DNA of 8,420 nucleotides from an uncultured Bacillus sp. (GCF_946478885.1 NZ_CAMLDX010000122.1:1-8420), one strand, 5' to 3'. Positions 1 to 6,270 are shown, counted from the first letter of the stretch. Program-made: numbers and translations. Notes: a model not told the origin generated them from the letters alone.

Positions 1-245
1 ACCCACAAACAGTTAACAAACATATAATTTGGTGCTTGAATAGGAACCCATGCCATTTCAGCAGGTAAATATTCAATAAATACTTTTGCACGTTCATCTA
101 AACGATAAAATACTAATCCCTCATCCATCCGTTCTGTAAGCCATTTCTTTTTCTCATTTACTGCATGTTCATATTGCTTTGCTCCAAATGCACAGCATAT
201 GTGTTCGGTGTCGATATTATTTTTGGTCAATTGAACAAATCCCAT
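1..245 (-). CDS. YoaP-like GNAT N-acetyltransferase, 5' part only (cut by the window edge)
   Basis: The N-terminal 81 codons are present; the rest lies beyond base 1. The protein begins MGFVQLTKNNIDTEHICCAF and continues through KWLTERMDEGLVFYRLDE, KVFIEYLPAEMAWVPI and YMFVNCLWV. The pattern 'IDTEHICCA ... W...R...GL.F ... KVFIEY.PAE.AW.PI' is what I remember of B. subtilis YoaP and its relatives, two-domain proteins with an N-terminal GNAT acetyl-CoA transferase fold; their substrate is not known to me. I chose the ATG at 245 because a GGAG (255-258) lies 9 nt upstream. In-frame ATGs at 254 and 260 would overlap that site or lie upstream of it. The stretch 246-456 upstream holds no convincing gene. 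Family call fairly confident; function unknown. Confidence 0.72.
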   Translation of the reverse strand, partial: MGFVQLTKNNIDTEHICCAFGAKQYEHAVNEKKKWLTERMDEGLVFYRLDERAKVFIEYLPAEMAWVPIQAPNYMFVNCLW

Positions 246-456
246 TACTTCCATCTCCATATTCGATATTAAGTAGAATTTACAAATAATGTATTACTAT
301 TTATACGGTCATATAGATGCATAGGTTTCGTTAATTGGAAGTAGATCGTTTATTTTTTCATCCATATCGAGGAGTTCGAGTTTACTGAGAGGGAGAAGGA
401 GAAACCATGGTATCGCCTGAAATTGTCCGTCTCTCGATGTAAAGTCCTTACATATG

Positions 457-551
457 AAAGAGCTGTCCCCTAAGGTGTCTGGCATTTATCATTTATCCAA
501 GGGGATACTGGGTGGCGATGCCCGACATCTTTATTTTTGGGGCAGCTCTTT
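457..551. repeat. REP/MITE-like 95-bp palindromic element
   Basis: Three nested inverted repeats fold the whole element. The outer arms are AAAGAGCTGTCCCC (457-470) and GGGGCAGCTCTTT (539-551), with one bulged T. The middle arms are GGTGTCTGGCAT (474-485) and ATGCCCGACATC (518-529), with 11 of 12 pairs counting one G.U. The apical arms are TATCC (494-498) and GGATA (503-507). This layout resembles the interspersed palindromes common in Bacillaceae intergenic DNA, some of which are mobilised in trans by IS200-like Y1 (RAYT) transposases. The right arm runs into TCTTTTGTTT, so it might also end plus-strand transcription. It sits downstream of the tautomerase gene and upstream of the yoaP-like gene. 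Whether it recurs in the genome cannot be seen here. Confidence 0.6.
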
Positions 552-600
552 TGTTTCCTGGTTTTTCCAGATTTATGGTTTAAATAAAAGCTTATTATTT

Positions 601-804
601 TTATTGGCCTTTTTCTCTGCGAACGGTTATTGTTTCTCCTCCAATACCCCAATTATCGGTATGGACTTCATCGATTACGACAACGGTTGTATTAGGATTT
701 TTACCTAATACGTCCACAAGTAACTGTGTTGCCCCTTTAATAAGTAATGCTTTTTTTTCTGATGTAACATTTTCATTCGTAATTTTGATATTTACATATG
801 GCAT
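601..804 (-). CDS. 4-oxalocrotonate tautomerase family protein
   Basis: This is a 67-aa protein of the usual size for the 4-OT family, small enzymes that work as oligomers and use the amino-terminal proline as a general base in keto-enol tautomerisation. The sequence after Met removal is PYVNIKIT..., so Pro1 is in place, followed by the helix 'SEKKALLIKGATQLLVDVLGK', the strand 'TTVVVIDEV' and 'DNWGIGGET', all family-typical. I chose the ATG at 804 rather than the longer frame from 843 because only this start exposes Pro1. A GGAAGG at 817-822 can serve as the ribosome binding site, though its 12-nt spacing is long. The gene starts 22 nt after the MFS stop codon and is probably its operon partner. 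The substrate is unknown; the pairing suggests a small enolisable compound handled by the transporter (inference). Confidence 0.85.
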   Translation of the reverse strand: MPYVNIKITNENVTSEKKALLIKGATQLLVDVLGKNPNTTVVVIDEVHTDNWGIGGETITVRREKGQ

Positions 805-826
805 AATAATAACCAACCTTCCATTT

Positions 827-2026
827 TTATATTTTTGTATCATTTGTTGGCAAGTACTCTAAGCTTGGTTTCTTTTCGAATTTAATTCCATTTGCAAGTA
901 GGAGTGCGCCTGTTATGACTGTAATAGATGCTCCTATTAGAGCAGTGTGATAATTGTGAGTGAATGAAGATAATATTCCGGCGATTGCCGGTCCAATCAT
1001 TTGACCAGCAGCATATGCGGCGGTCAAATAGCCGATGATCCGGCCGCTATTCGCCGGATTCATTTGCCGGGCTAGTGTTGTAGCCAGTGTAGTGATCCCC
1101 ATAAAGGTAGCTCCAAATAATGTGGCACTCATTAATATACTCGTTTGAGTTGTCCAGAAGGCAGGAGCTACGATCCCCATAGATTGCAAAATCATTGCCA
1201 GTACTAGCGACTTAACGAATCCCCATTTTTTTGCAAGAGATGACCAGATGATACATGATGGAATCGCAGCAATCCCGGCTGTCATCCAGACAAACCCAGA
1301 GCCGCTACTAAAAGTCGATGTCTTATCGGCAATAGATACAATAAATGTACCTGTGACGATATAGCCTAAACCTTCCAGTCCATAGGCAATAATCAACCAG
1401 GGCAGCCACCTGACGGGAGGTACATGTATGGAAACTTCTTCTTTATCTTCACCTACAACAATGTTTTGGGAATCTTTGAGCCACATCCATACGAAGATAG
1501 TAAGAATTCCGCTAACAATGGCTAGTCCTGCCCACACTCCCTCCCAATGAAATAAATGATTAAAGCCTGGAATGATTAGACTGGACAAAAATATCCCAGA
1601 TCCGACTCCGGCATAGAATAAGCCTGACCAATTTGTTTTTCCTTGGGCAGCAAGTTTGTCGAGAACGATACTTGAAGCCAAAACAAAGACAAATGCACTC
1701 GATATGCCCGAAATAAAACGAGATACAAGCATTGGTAAGTAGGAGTGGAATAGACCCATGCTGAAAGTAGTTAAAATGCTGACTATGAGACTGACCCTTA
1801 AATAAAAGGTTTTGTGTTTTTTCAAGGGAAGTATTCCAGCTGAAATGGATCCTAAAAAATATCCTGCGTAGTTGCTTGAAGCAAGGTATCCTGCTGCTGC
1901 GTCAGAAAAAGAAAGGGCATTCTGCATAAGCGGCAGAATGGGAGTATAAGCAAACCTTCCAATCCCCATTGCTATCATTAATGAGGAGATTCCGCCTATC
2001 AAAAACAGAAAAGGGGATTTATCCAA
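827..2026 (-). CDS. YbfB/YjiJ-family MFS transporter
   Basis: This is a 399-aa integral membrane protein with about twelve hydrophobic segments separated by short loops and a longer charged central loop (around residues 187-203, KDSQNIVVGEDKEE). The N-terminal signature MGIGRFAYTPILPLM (residues 20-34) is characteristic of the YbfB/YjiJ branch of the major facilitator superfamily, whose substrates are mostly unknown. The start codon is TTG at 2026, supported by a perfect AGGAGG (2035-2040) at 8 nt spacing. The next start-like codons lie inside the first membrane segment. It forms a two-gene unit with the tautomerase and is divergent from a LysR regulator, which most likely controls it. No truncation is seen. 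Import or export of a small organic compound is the reasonable limit of inference. Confidence 0.88.
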   Translation of the reverse strand: MDKSPFLFLIGGISSLMIAMGIGRFAYTPILPLMQNALSFSDAAAGYLASSNYAGYFLGSISAGILPLKKHKTFYLRVSLIVSILTTFSMGLFHSYLPMLVSRFISGISSAFVFVLASSIVLDKLAAQGKTNWSGLFYAGVGSGIFLSSLIIPGFNHLFHWEGVWAGLAIVSGILTIFVWMWLKDSQNIVVGEDKEEVSIHVPPVRWLPWLIIAYGLEGLGYIVTGTFIVSIADKTSTFSSGSGFVWMTAGIAAIPSCIIWSSLAKKWGFVKSLVLAMILQSMGIVAPAFWTTQTSILMSATLFGATFMGITTLATTLARQMNPANSGRIIGYLTAAYAAGQMIGPAIAGILSSFTHNYHTALIGASITVITGALLLANGIKFEKKPSLEYLPTNDTKI

Positions 2027-2085
2027 TATTTCAACCTCCTGTTATCAAAATAATCATATTTTTATCTTAGCTGGTTTTTGCTATA

Positions 2086-2094
2086 TGGTATAAT
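2086..2094 (+). promoter_or_regulatory. Extended -10 promoter for the LysR gene
   Basis: TGGTATAAT gives a TG dinucleotide one base before a perfect TATAAT (2089-2094), the extended -10 form of a sigma-A promoter. The -35 position (2066-2071, CTTAGC) is poor, as extended -10 promoters tolerate. Transcription would start near 2101, placing the LysR box at 2112-2132 just downstream, suited to autorepression. On the opposite strand TATGAT (2053-2058) is a possible -10 for the transporter operon but has no good -35, as expected of an activator-dependent promoter. Confidence 0.55.
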
Positions 2095-2111
2095 ACATAA
2101 AATCGATATTA

Positions 2112-2132
2112 GCTATCTGTTAATGTGATAGC
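2112..2132. promoter_or_regulatory. LysR-type box (ATC-N9-GAT) in the divergent intergenic region
   Basis: GCTATC (2112-2117) and GATAGC (2127-2132) form a perfect 6-bp inverted repeat with a 9-nt spacer. This includes the ATC-N9-GAT / T-N11-A pattern classically bound by LysR-type regulators. It lies between the LysR gene and the transporter operon, roughly 75 bp upstream of the expected transporter transcription start. That is about where LysR recognition sites usually sit, and it also lies in the LysR leader. Confidence 0.6.
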
Positions 2133-2155
2133 AAAAGATTAAACGGGGGATGACC

Positions 2156-3049
2156 ATGGATTTACAAGTGCTGAGAATTTTTCAAACCGTGGCTGAGCGA
2201 GGGAGTATCTCCCAGGCAGCAAGAGAGTTAAACTATGCACAATCAAATATTACAACCAGAATTCAGCAGTTAGAGGCTGAGCTCCACACTACACTGTTTT
2301 TTCGCCATAATCGGGGTACTACCCTTACTGATAAAGGAAAAATATTGCTGTCATATACCGAGGAAATATTTCAGCTTTTAGAAGAAGTAAAAAAAGCGAT
2401 ATCTGAAGATCAAATACCAAAAGGGCCGATCACTATAGGTTCTATGGAAACCACTGCTGCTGTTCGTTTGCCGGCCCTGCTTTCACAGTACCATCATCAG
2501 TATCCGTCCGTAGATCTCCATTTGAAAACAGGTCCCACTGAACAGCATATTCAGGATGTATTGCAGCATCAACTTGAAGGGGCTTTTGTAGCGGGACCTG
2601 TTGAACATCCTGATCTTGCCTATCAAACAGTAATTGAAGAAGAGTTAGTGCTTGTGACAGATGCAGCCCATCCGCCATTATCTTCTATCATTGAAATTCA
2701 AAATCGAACTTTATTAGTGTTCCGCAGGGGATGTTCATATCGAGCCAGACTGGAGGATTGGTTGCACCATGAGGGGGTGATTCCAGAAAAGATAATGGAA
2801 TTTGGAACCCTCGATGGAATCGTTGGCTGTATATCCGCAGGATTAGGCATAAGCTTGCTTCCCCGCAGTGTGGCAGATAGACATATCTATTCAGAAAATC
2901 TTAGACTGCATTCAATTCCAAATCGATTTGGAAAGGTAAAAACCATTTTTATTTATCGAAAAGACAAATATATGTCTACTTCTTTGAAAAAATTTATCGA
3001 AATGATAGATTGCCTACGTGAAGCTGGAAATGAAATGACAGAGCATTAG
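2156..3049 (+). CDS. LysR-family transcriptional regulator
   Basis: This is a 297-aa protein of standard LysR length. The N-terminal winged helix-turn-helix spans about residues 1-60: FQTVAERGSISQAARELNYAQSNITTRIQQLEAEL, then LFFRHNRGTTLTDKG. A linker helix follows, then the periplasmic-binding-protein-like effector domain from about residue 90, beginning GPITIGSMETTAAVRLPALL and including GISAGLGISLLP-type features near residues 224-236. I prefer the ATG at 2156 to the one at 2150. The GGGGG at 2145-2149 abuts the earlier ATG but sits 6 nt before the later one, and family members begin MDLxxLRxF. It is divergent from the MFS/tautomerase pair and is probably the activator of that unit in response to the unknown substrate. 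The effector cannot be told from sequence. Confidence 0.92.
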   Translation: MDLQVLRIFQTVAERGSISQAARELNYAQSNITTRIQQLEAELHTTLFFRHNRGTTLTDKGKILLSYTEEIFQLLEEVKKAISEDQIPKGPITIGSMETTAAVRLPALLSQYHHQYPSVDLHLKTGPTEQHIQDVLQHQLEGAFVAGPVEHPDLAYQTVIEEELVLVTDAAHPPLSSIIEIQNRTLLVFRRGCSYRARLEDWLHHEGVIPEKIMEFGTLDGIVGCISAGLGISLLPRSVADRHIYSENLRLHSIPNRFGKVKTIFIYRKDKYMSTSLKKFIEMIDCLREAGNEMTEH

Positions 3050-3099
3050 GCTGATCCATTTTTCCTGGAGCAAAGATAGAATCGATAACAGCCTATTTT
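3047..3099 (+). terminator. Weak candidate terminator after the LysR gene
   Basis: TAGGCTG (3047-3053, including the stop codon) is complementary to CAGCCTA (3089-3095), followed by TTTT. The loop is long (35 nt) and the T run short, so this is a weak candidate. No better terminator was seen before the T-box promoter. Confidence 0.25.
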
Positions 3100-3293
3100 C
3101 CATTTAAGGGTAGCGTCTATTCTCGCCTCTAATTTTGGACCGCTGTTTTTGTGCAAATCATTGGTCTGATAGAGTCCAACCTGAAATGTACAAAGAGAAT
3201 GGTATATATGAATGAACGGGTACTTGTGTTATCAGTATGTTTTTCATTACAGGGATTTTTTGTGTGAATGGAGCAAAATGGTAAAAAGTAATA

Positions 3294-3322
3294 TTGACGA
3301 CTATCAACATTTATAATAAAAT
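3294..3322 (+). promoter_or_regulatory. Sigma-A promoter of the T-box/methyltransferase unit
   Basis: TTGACG (3294-3299) and TAAAAT (3317-3322) are separated by exactly 17 nt. Transcription would begin near 3329, about 35 nt before the first helix of the T-box leader. The 3050-3290 region before it holds no supported gene. Confidence 0.65.
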
Positions 3323-3359
3323 TCCTAATAAATGGAATAACAAAAAATTCCAATATATG

Positions 3360-3630
3360 ATTGCGATGAAGAAGAGGAGTAAACAATAACTACACTCAAG
3401 AGAGCTGGTGGTTGGTGTGAACCAGTGTGGAGGTATTGTTGAATGGGCTTCTGAGCATCCAGGTTGAATGATTAGTAGGCTATGGCGGATGTCTTACCGA
3501 TAAAAGGGACAATGTATTGAACTGTTAGATGGTTTGTGCATAAATAAAGTGCGTTTATGTTTTTCTTAAACGAATAAAGGTGGCACCACGGGTTTCTCGT
3601 CCTTAATGATTAGGACGGGGAACCCTTTTT
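3360..3630 (+). ncRNA. T-box riboswitch leader, tryptophan type (specifier TGG)
   Basis: This is a complete T-box leader sensing uncharged tRNA. The 5' strand of Stem I runs from 3363, with the S-turn AGTA at 3378-3381 and helix AACAAT (3382-3387) pairing with ATTGTT (3435-3440). Next come GAA (3441-3443) and the specifier codon TGG (3444-3446), then CTTC pairing back to GAAG (3371-3374). This lines up segment by segment with the Oceanobacillus glyQ Stem I as I remember it, where the specifier GGC sits at the same place. The T-box proper is AAAGGTGGCACCACGG (3576-3591). In the antiterminator, AAGG (3577-3580) pairs with CCTT (3601-3604) and ACG with CGT around the 7-nt bulge UGGCACC. UGGC pairs with a GCCA tRNA end, fitting the G discriminator of bacterial tRNA-Trp. 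Starvation for charged Trp-tRNA should allow read-through into the methyltransferase gene. Confidence 0.93.
3590..3630 (+). terminator. T-box intrinsic terminator
   Basis: A 14-bp stem, GGGTTTCTCGTCCT (3590-3603) with AGGACGGGGAACCC (3612-3625), pairs fully when two G.U pairs are allowed. It has an 8-nt loop and five Ts (3626-3630). Its 5' strand overlaps the antiterminator, so the two structures exclude each other. Confidence 0.92.
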
Positions 3631-3666
3631 ATTTAATCTACTTTAATACGAAATGGAGTTGGGAAA

Positions 3667-4374
3667 ATGAGTGAAGCTGAATTTTATGAACAACATTCAG
3701 GTGTTGCCATGACCTGTCGTTCATATAAGGAATATGAAGAAATGTTTATGTTTGATGATTGCTTATTTAAAAAAGGAAGAGTTCTTGATGCTGCTTCAGG
3801 GGGTTCTTCGTTTATTGCTGAACTCACGAAAAAAGGATATGATGCAGTCGCTGTCGATCCCCTTTATCGACTATCTGTGGAAGAGATGAATGCCTTTGGG
3901 TATCAGGAGATTGAAATAGCATCTCAAAAATTAGAGAAGGTTAAACATATCTATGAATGGGTTTCATATGAAAGCTTAGACATGCATAATGACATACGCA
4001 GACATTCTTTTCAAAAGTTCTTAGAGAGTTACAAGCAGGACGTGAAGAAAGAGAAATATATCGCCGCATCATTGACCTCTCTTCCATTTGAAAATGATAC
4101 ATTTTCTTTAGTTGTCTGCAATCACTTTTTATTTCTCTATCAGGAGCAATTTGATTTTAATTTTCATTTGAAAGCTATTGAAGAAATGATCAGGGTTACT
4201 AAAGTGGGGGGCTCTATTCGAATATATCCTCTAGTTGATTTTAAAAGCCAAATTTACACACATTTAGACGAACTAATCGATGCCATAAATACTTCTCATG
4301 CTAGCGCGAAAATTAAAGAAACGCCCTTCCGCTTTCTTCCATCTGCACACCACTTTCTCCAAATTGATAAATAG
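3667..4374 (+). CDS. Class I SAM-dependent methyltransferase under T-box control
   Basis: This is a 235-aa Rossmann-fold methyltransferase. Motif I is RVLDAASGGSSF (38-49), with AASGG in place of the more common GCGTG. The acidic residue after strand 2 is in VAVDPLY (D64). SLPFENDTFSLVVCNH (138-153) is the motif II/III region, and IEEMIRVTKVGGSIRIYPL (171-189) matches the usual post-I segment. Residues 75-130 form a charged helical insertion before the second half of the fold, which may bind substrate. The start has GGAG (3655-3658) at 8 nt spacing. It is the only gene after the tryptophan T-box. I do not recognise the substrate. Trp control suggests tryptophan, a Trp-derived metabolite or tRNA-Trp biology (inference only). 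The gene is visibly A+T-rich. No plus-strand terminator of its own was found. Confidence 0.85.
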   Translation: MSEAEFYEQHSGVAMTCRSYKEYEEMFMFDDCLFKKGRVLDAASGGSSFIAELTKKGYDAVAVDPLYRLSVEEMNAFGYQEIEIASQKLEKVKHIYEWVSYESLDMHNDIRRHSFQKFLESYKQDVKKEKYIAASLTSLPFENDTFSLVVCNHFLFLYQEQFDFNFHLKAIEEMIRVTKVGGSIRIYPLVDFKSQIYTHLDELIDAINTSHASAKIKETPFRFLPSAHHFLQIDK

Positions 4375-4456
4375 ACAATATTGATCATTACCCTGGGAGT
4401 TAGTCATTTTATCTTCAATCGGACACGATACGTTTTCTAAATGAAAGAGTTTTATC

Positions 4457-4502
4457 AAAAAGGCCAGGTGCAAATTAGGTTCGTTCCTAATTATGCCTGG
4501 CC
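4457..4502 (-). terminator. Rho-independent terminator after scfB
   Basis: On the minus strand, GGCCAGG (4496-4502) pairs with CCTGGCC (4462-4468) and, above a small internal loop, CCTAATT pairs with AATTAGG around a short loop. TTTTT (4457-4461) follows. The plus strand lacks a T run after the stem, so the element serves scfB rather than the methyltransferase gene. Confidence 0.85.
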
Positions 4503-4513
4503 GAGTTGGGTAT

Positions 4514-5920
4514 TTAATCTGCTATTGGCAGTTCATCCTTTTCCATCTCTCTGAAGGTTTCAGCCACCTTCACCATCATCGAGCATTCAATTCTCTTGCG
4601 GAAGATATCGCAGCTGAAGTCGTACGTTCCATTGATGGATCCGGTTGCATGCAATGCATTGGCCGTGCATCCGCCGCTGCAGTAGAGCTTCGCCCAGCAG
4701 TCTTCGCATTCCTTCTTCGAGTAGCAGTTGCTTTCTTTAAATAGGCCCTGCAGATCTTGTTTGGTGATGCCTTCCCAAATATTTCCCAGTTTGTATTCTT
4801 CATCTCCGACAAATTGATGGCAGGGGAAGAGATCTCCCCATGGTGTAACGGCGAGGTATTCCGTTCCTGAGCCGCAGCCGGAAATTCTCTTTTGAATACA
4901 AGGGCCTTCTGAAAGGTCAAGCATATAATGATAGAAGGTAAAGCCATTGCCCTTTTCCCCGCGCCGCAGCATTTCCTTGGCGAGAATTTCATATTGATGA
5001 TAGATTTCCGGCAGATCCTTCTCAGTCAATGCATACGGTTCCCGCGGATTGCAGATGACTGGCTCCATAGAAAGTTTATCGAACCCAAGGTCCGCAATGT
5101 GAAAAATATCATTGGTAAAGTCGACATTGTTATGGGTGTAGGTGCCCCGTACATAGTATTCTTTGTTTCCGCGTTTTTTTACAAATTCCTGGAATTTTGG
5201 CAAGATCGTATCATAGCTACCCTTGCCATTAATGGTTTTACGGAGCCTATCATGGACTTCCTTTCTTCCATCAAGGCTTAATACAACATTGTACATTTCC
5301 TGATTTAGAAAATCAGCGACTTCCTCATTGAGTAGCACCCCGTTCGTTGTGAAGGTGAAACGAAAGGTCTTCTTGTACTCCTTTTCTTTGCTTCTGGCAT
5401 AAGCGACAATCTGTTTGACAGTCTCCCATGCCATCAGCGGTTCGCCTCCAAAGAAGTCAATGTCCAGATTACGATGGGGGCCGGAGTTTTCCAATAAAAA
5501 ATCAATGGCTCTCTGGCCAACTTCGACGCTCATGATGGCTCTGTCACCGTTATACTTTCCCTGGCTGGCAAAGCAATATTGGCAGGATAAATTACAGGTA
5601 TGCGCCACATTGAGACAAAGAGCCTTTACAAAGGTTTGACGGTTTCTCAAATTGAGTGAGAGATCCTTATATTCATCCTCGGAAAAGAGCTGTCCGTCCT
5701 GTTTTAGACCTTCTACATCGGCAACCGTTTCCCGTATGTCTCTCTCTGAGATAGAAGGATCATTTGCGAACATTTCCAGCATCTTTGCTATGATTCCTTC
5801 TTTTGGAGTATCCTCATACAGTGCAATAATTTCATAGGCAAGGTCATCGACTACATGCACAGAACCGCTGTAGGTGTCGAGTACAATATTGTATCCGTTC
5901 AGTTTATATTGATGAATCAT
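4514..5920 (-). CDS. scfB: SCIFF peptide maturase, radical SAM/SPASM thioether-forming enzyme
   Basis: This 468-aa cytosolic enzyme installs a thioether crosslink in the neighbouring six-cysteine peptide. The N-terminal 90 residues (MIHQYKLNGYNIVLDTYSG...) fit the peptide-binding RRE-like domain of such maturases. The radical SAM cluster motif CNLSCQYC gives C109, C113 and C116, and GGEP is at 158-161. The C-terminal SPASM seven-cysteine pattern is complete: C349-X12-G-X4-C367, then C405-X2-C408-X5-C414-X3-C418, then C437, with C341 and C446 as extra cysteines. The best ribosome binding site, GAGGAG (5935-5940), is an unusually long 14 nt before the ATG, so translation may be inefficient. No in-frame start lies in between. 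It lies downstream of scfA, past an internal terminator. Much of the gene is richer in G+C than the methyltransferase gene next door, which could reflect transfer. Confidence 0.95.
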   Translation of the reverse strand: MIHQYKLNGYNIVLDTYSGSVHVVDDLAYEIIALYEDTPKEGIIAKMLEMFANDPSISERDIRETVADVEGLKQDGQLFSEDEYKDLSLNLRNRQTFVKALCLNVAHTCNLSCQYCFASQGKYNGDRAIMSVEVGQRAIDFLLENSGPHRNLDIDFFGGEPLMAWETVKQIVAYARSKEKEYKKTFRFTFTTNGVLLNEEVADFLNQEMYNVVLSLDGRKEVHDRLRKTINGKGSYDTILPKFQEFVKKRGNKEYYVRGTYTHNNVDFTNDIFHIADLGFDKLSMEPVICNPREPYALTEKDLPEIYHQYEILAKEMLRRGEKGNGFTFYHYMLDLSEGPCIQKRISGCGSGTEYLAVTPWGDLFPCHQFVGDEEYKLGNIWEGITKQDLQGLFKESNCYSKKECEDCWAKLYCSGGCTANALHATGSINGTYDFSCDIFRKRIECSMMVKVAETFREMEKDELPIAD

Positions 5921-5946
5921 ACTGTGTTTTCTGGCTCCTCTTATCC

Positions 5947-6038
5947 AAAAAAATGACCGAGGCTGACAAAATGGTGCAGGGATCCGGCAAAATCCATGAA
6001 AGCAGGATTTTACCAGTCTCAGCTTTAGCAGCCTCGGT
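5947..6038 (-). terminator. Structured terminator/attenuator between scfA and scfB
   Basis: On the minus strand ACCGAGGCTG (6029-6038) pairs perfectly with CAGCCTCGGT (5956-5965), followed by seven Ts (5947-5953). Inside is a second hairpin, GGTAAAATCC (6005-6014) with GGATTTTGCC (5986-5995), whose single imperfection is G.U on the minus strand but C/A on the plus strand. The fold is therefore better in the scfAB transcript. It should stop most transcription after scfA, giving excess precursor peptide over maturase. The plus-strand copy also ends in GTTTTT, and the shape resembles interspersed palindromes, so an inserted repeat element is an alternative origin. Confidence 0.75.
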
Positions 6039-6054
6039 GTTTTTCTGGTTCTTG

Positions 6055-6204
6055 TTATCTGTTCAATAGGTTTTCACACTTTTGATTGGCGATACCACAG
6101 GATGTTTTACATGCTGATTGACAGGATGTCTGGCATGCGCCACAGCCGCCGTGTTTTGCTGTATCCATCAATTTGCGGTTACTTAGTGTTACGATTCTTT
6201 TCAT
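6055..6204 (-). CDS. scfA: SCIFF family RiPP precursor peptide (six cysteines)
   Basis: This 49-aa ribosomally made precursor has leader MKRIVTLSNRKLMDTAKHGG and core CGACQTSCQSACKTSCGIAN, then QKCENLLNR. The six cysteines are C21, C24, C28, C32, C36 and C43. The QTSCQSACKTSC block is the SCIFF hallmark. The ATG at 6204 has AAAGGAG (6213-6219) at 8 nt spacing; a longer frame upstream has no such support. It is immediately upstream of its maturase gene scfB. In characterised SCIFF peptides, as I recall, the crosslink joins the Cys of CKTSCT to the Thr five residues later. Here C32 is kept but residue 37 is Gly (GGT), so that link cannot form in its usual chemistry. Regulation is probably through the palindrome just upstream. 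The mature product is unknown; related ranthipeptides have been linked to cell signalling in clostridia. Confidence 0.93.
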   Translation of the reverse strand: MKRIVTLSNRKLMDTAKHGGCGACQTSCQSACKTSCGIANQKCENLLNR

Positions 6205-6242
6205 TCTGAGCACTCCTTTCTGTAGTAGAATGGATGAATTTG

Positions 6243-6270
6243 TGTCAAAATTGTGAACATGTTCACAATT
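6243..6270 (-). promoter_or_regulatory. CRP/FNR-type box abutting the scfA -35 element
   Basis: A perfect 22-bp palindrome spans 6249-6270, with core TGTGAACATGTTCACA, exactly the TGTGA-N6-TCACA form of CRP/FNR-family sites. In B. subtilis such sites are used by Fnr, the anaerobic activator. Directly downstream on the minus strand is a perfect TTGACA (6243-6248) with only weak -10 candidates 15-18 nt further (for example TACAGA, 6219-6224), as expected of a promoter that needs an activator. Control by another CRP-family protein, or repression, is also possible. Confidence 0.72.

Noticed and set aside
407..442. 11-codon frame MVSPEIVRLSM with AAGGAG at 5 nt spacing
   Set aside because: Too short and with no recognisable match; could be a remnant or chance. 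The region 246-456 otherwise shows nothing supported.
454..708. 84-aa plus-strand reading frame
   Set aside because: It overlaps the palindromic element and the antisense of the tautomerase gene; no ribosome binding site and no family resemblance.
3129..3386. 85-aa minus-strand reading frame antisense to the T-box promoter and leader
   Set aside because: The T-box reading is far stronger; the translated protein has no recognisable features.
4576..4992. 138-aa minus-strand frame, and other open frames inside scfB on both strands
   Set aside because: Shadow frames of the clearly conserved scfB coding sequence.
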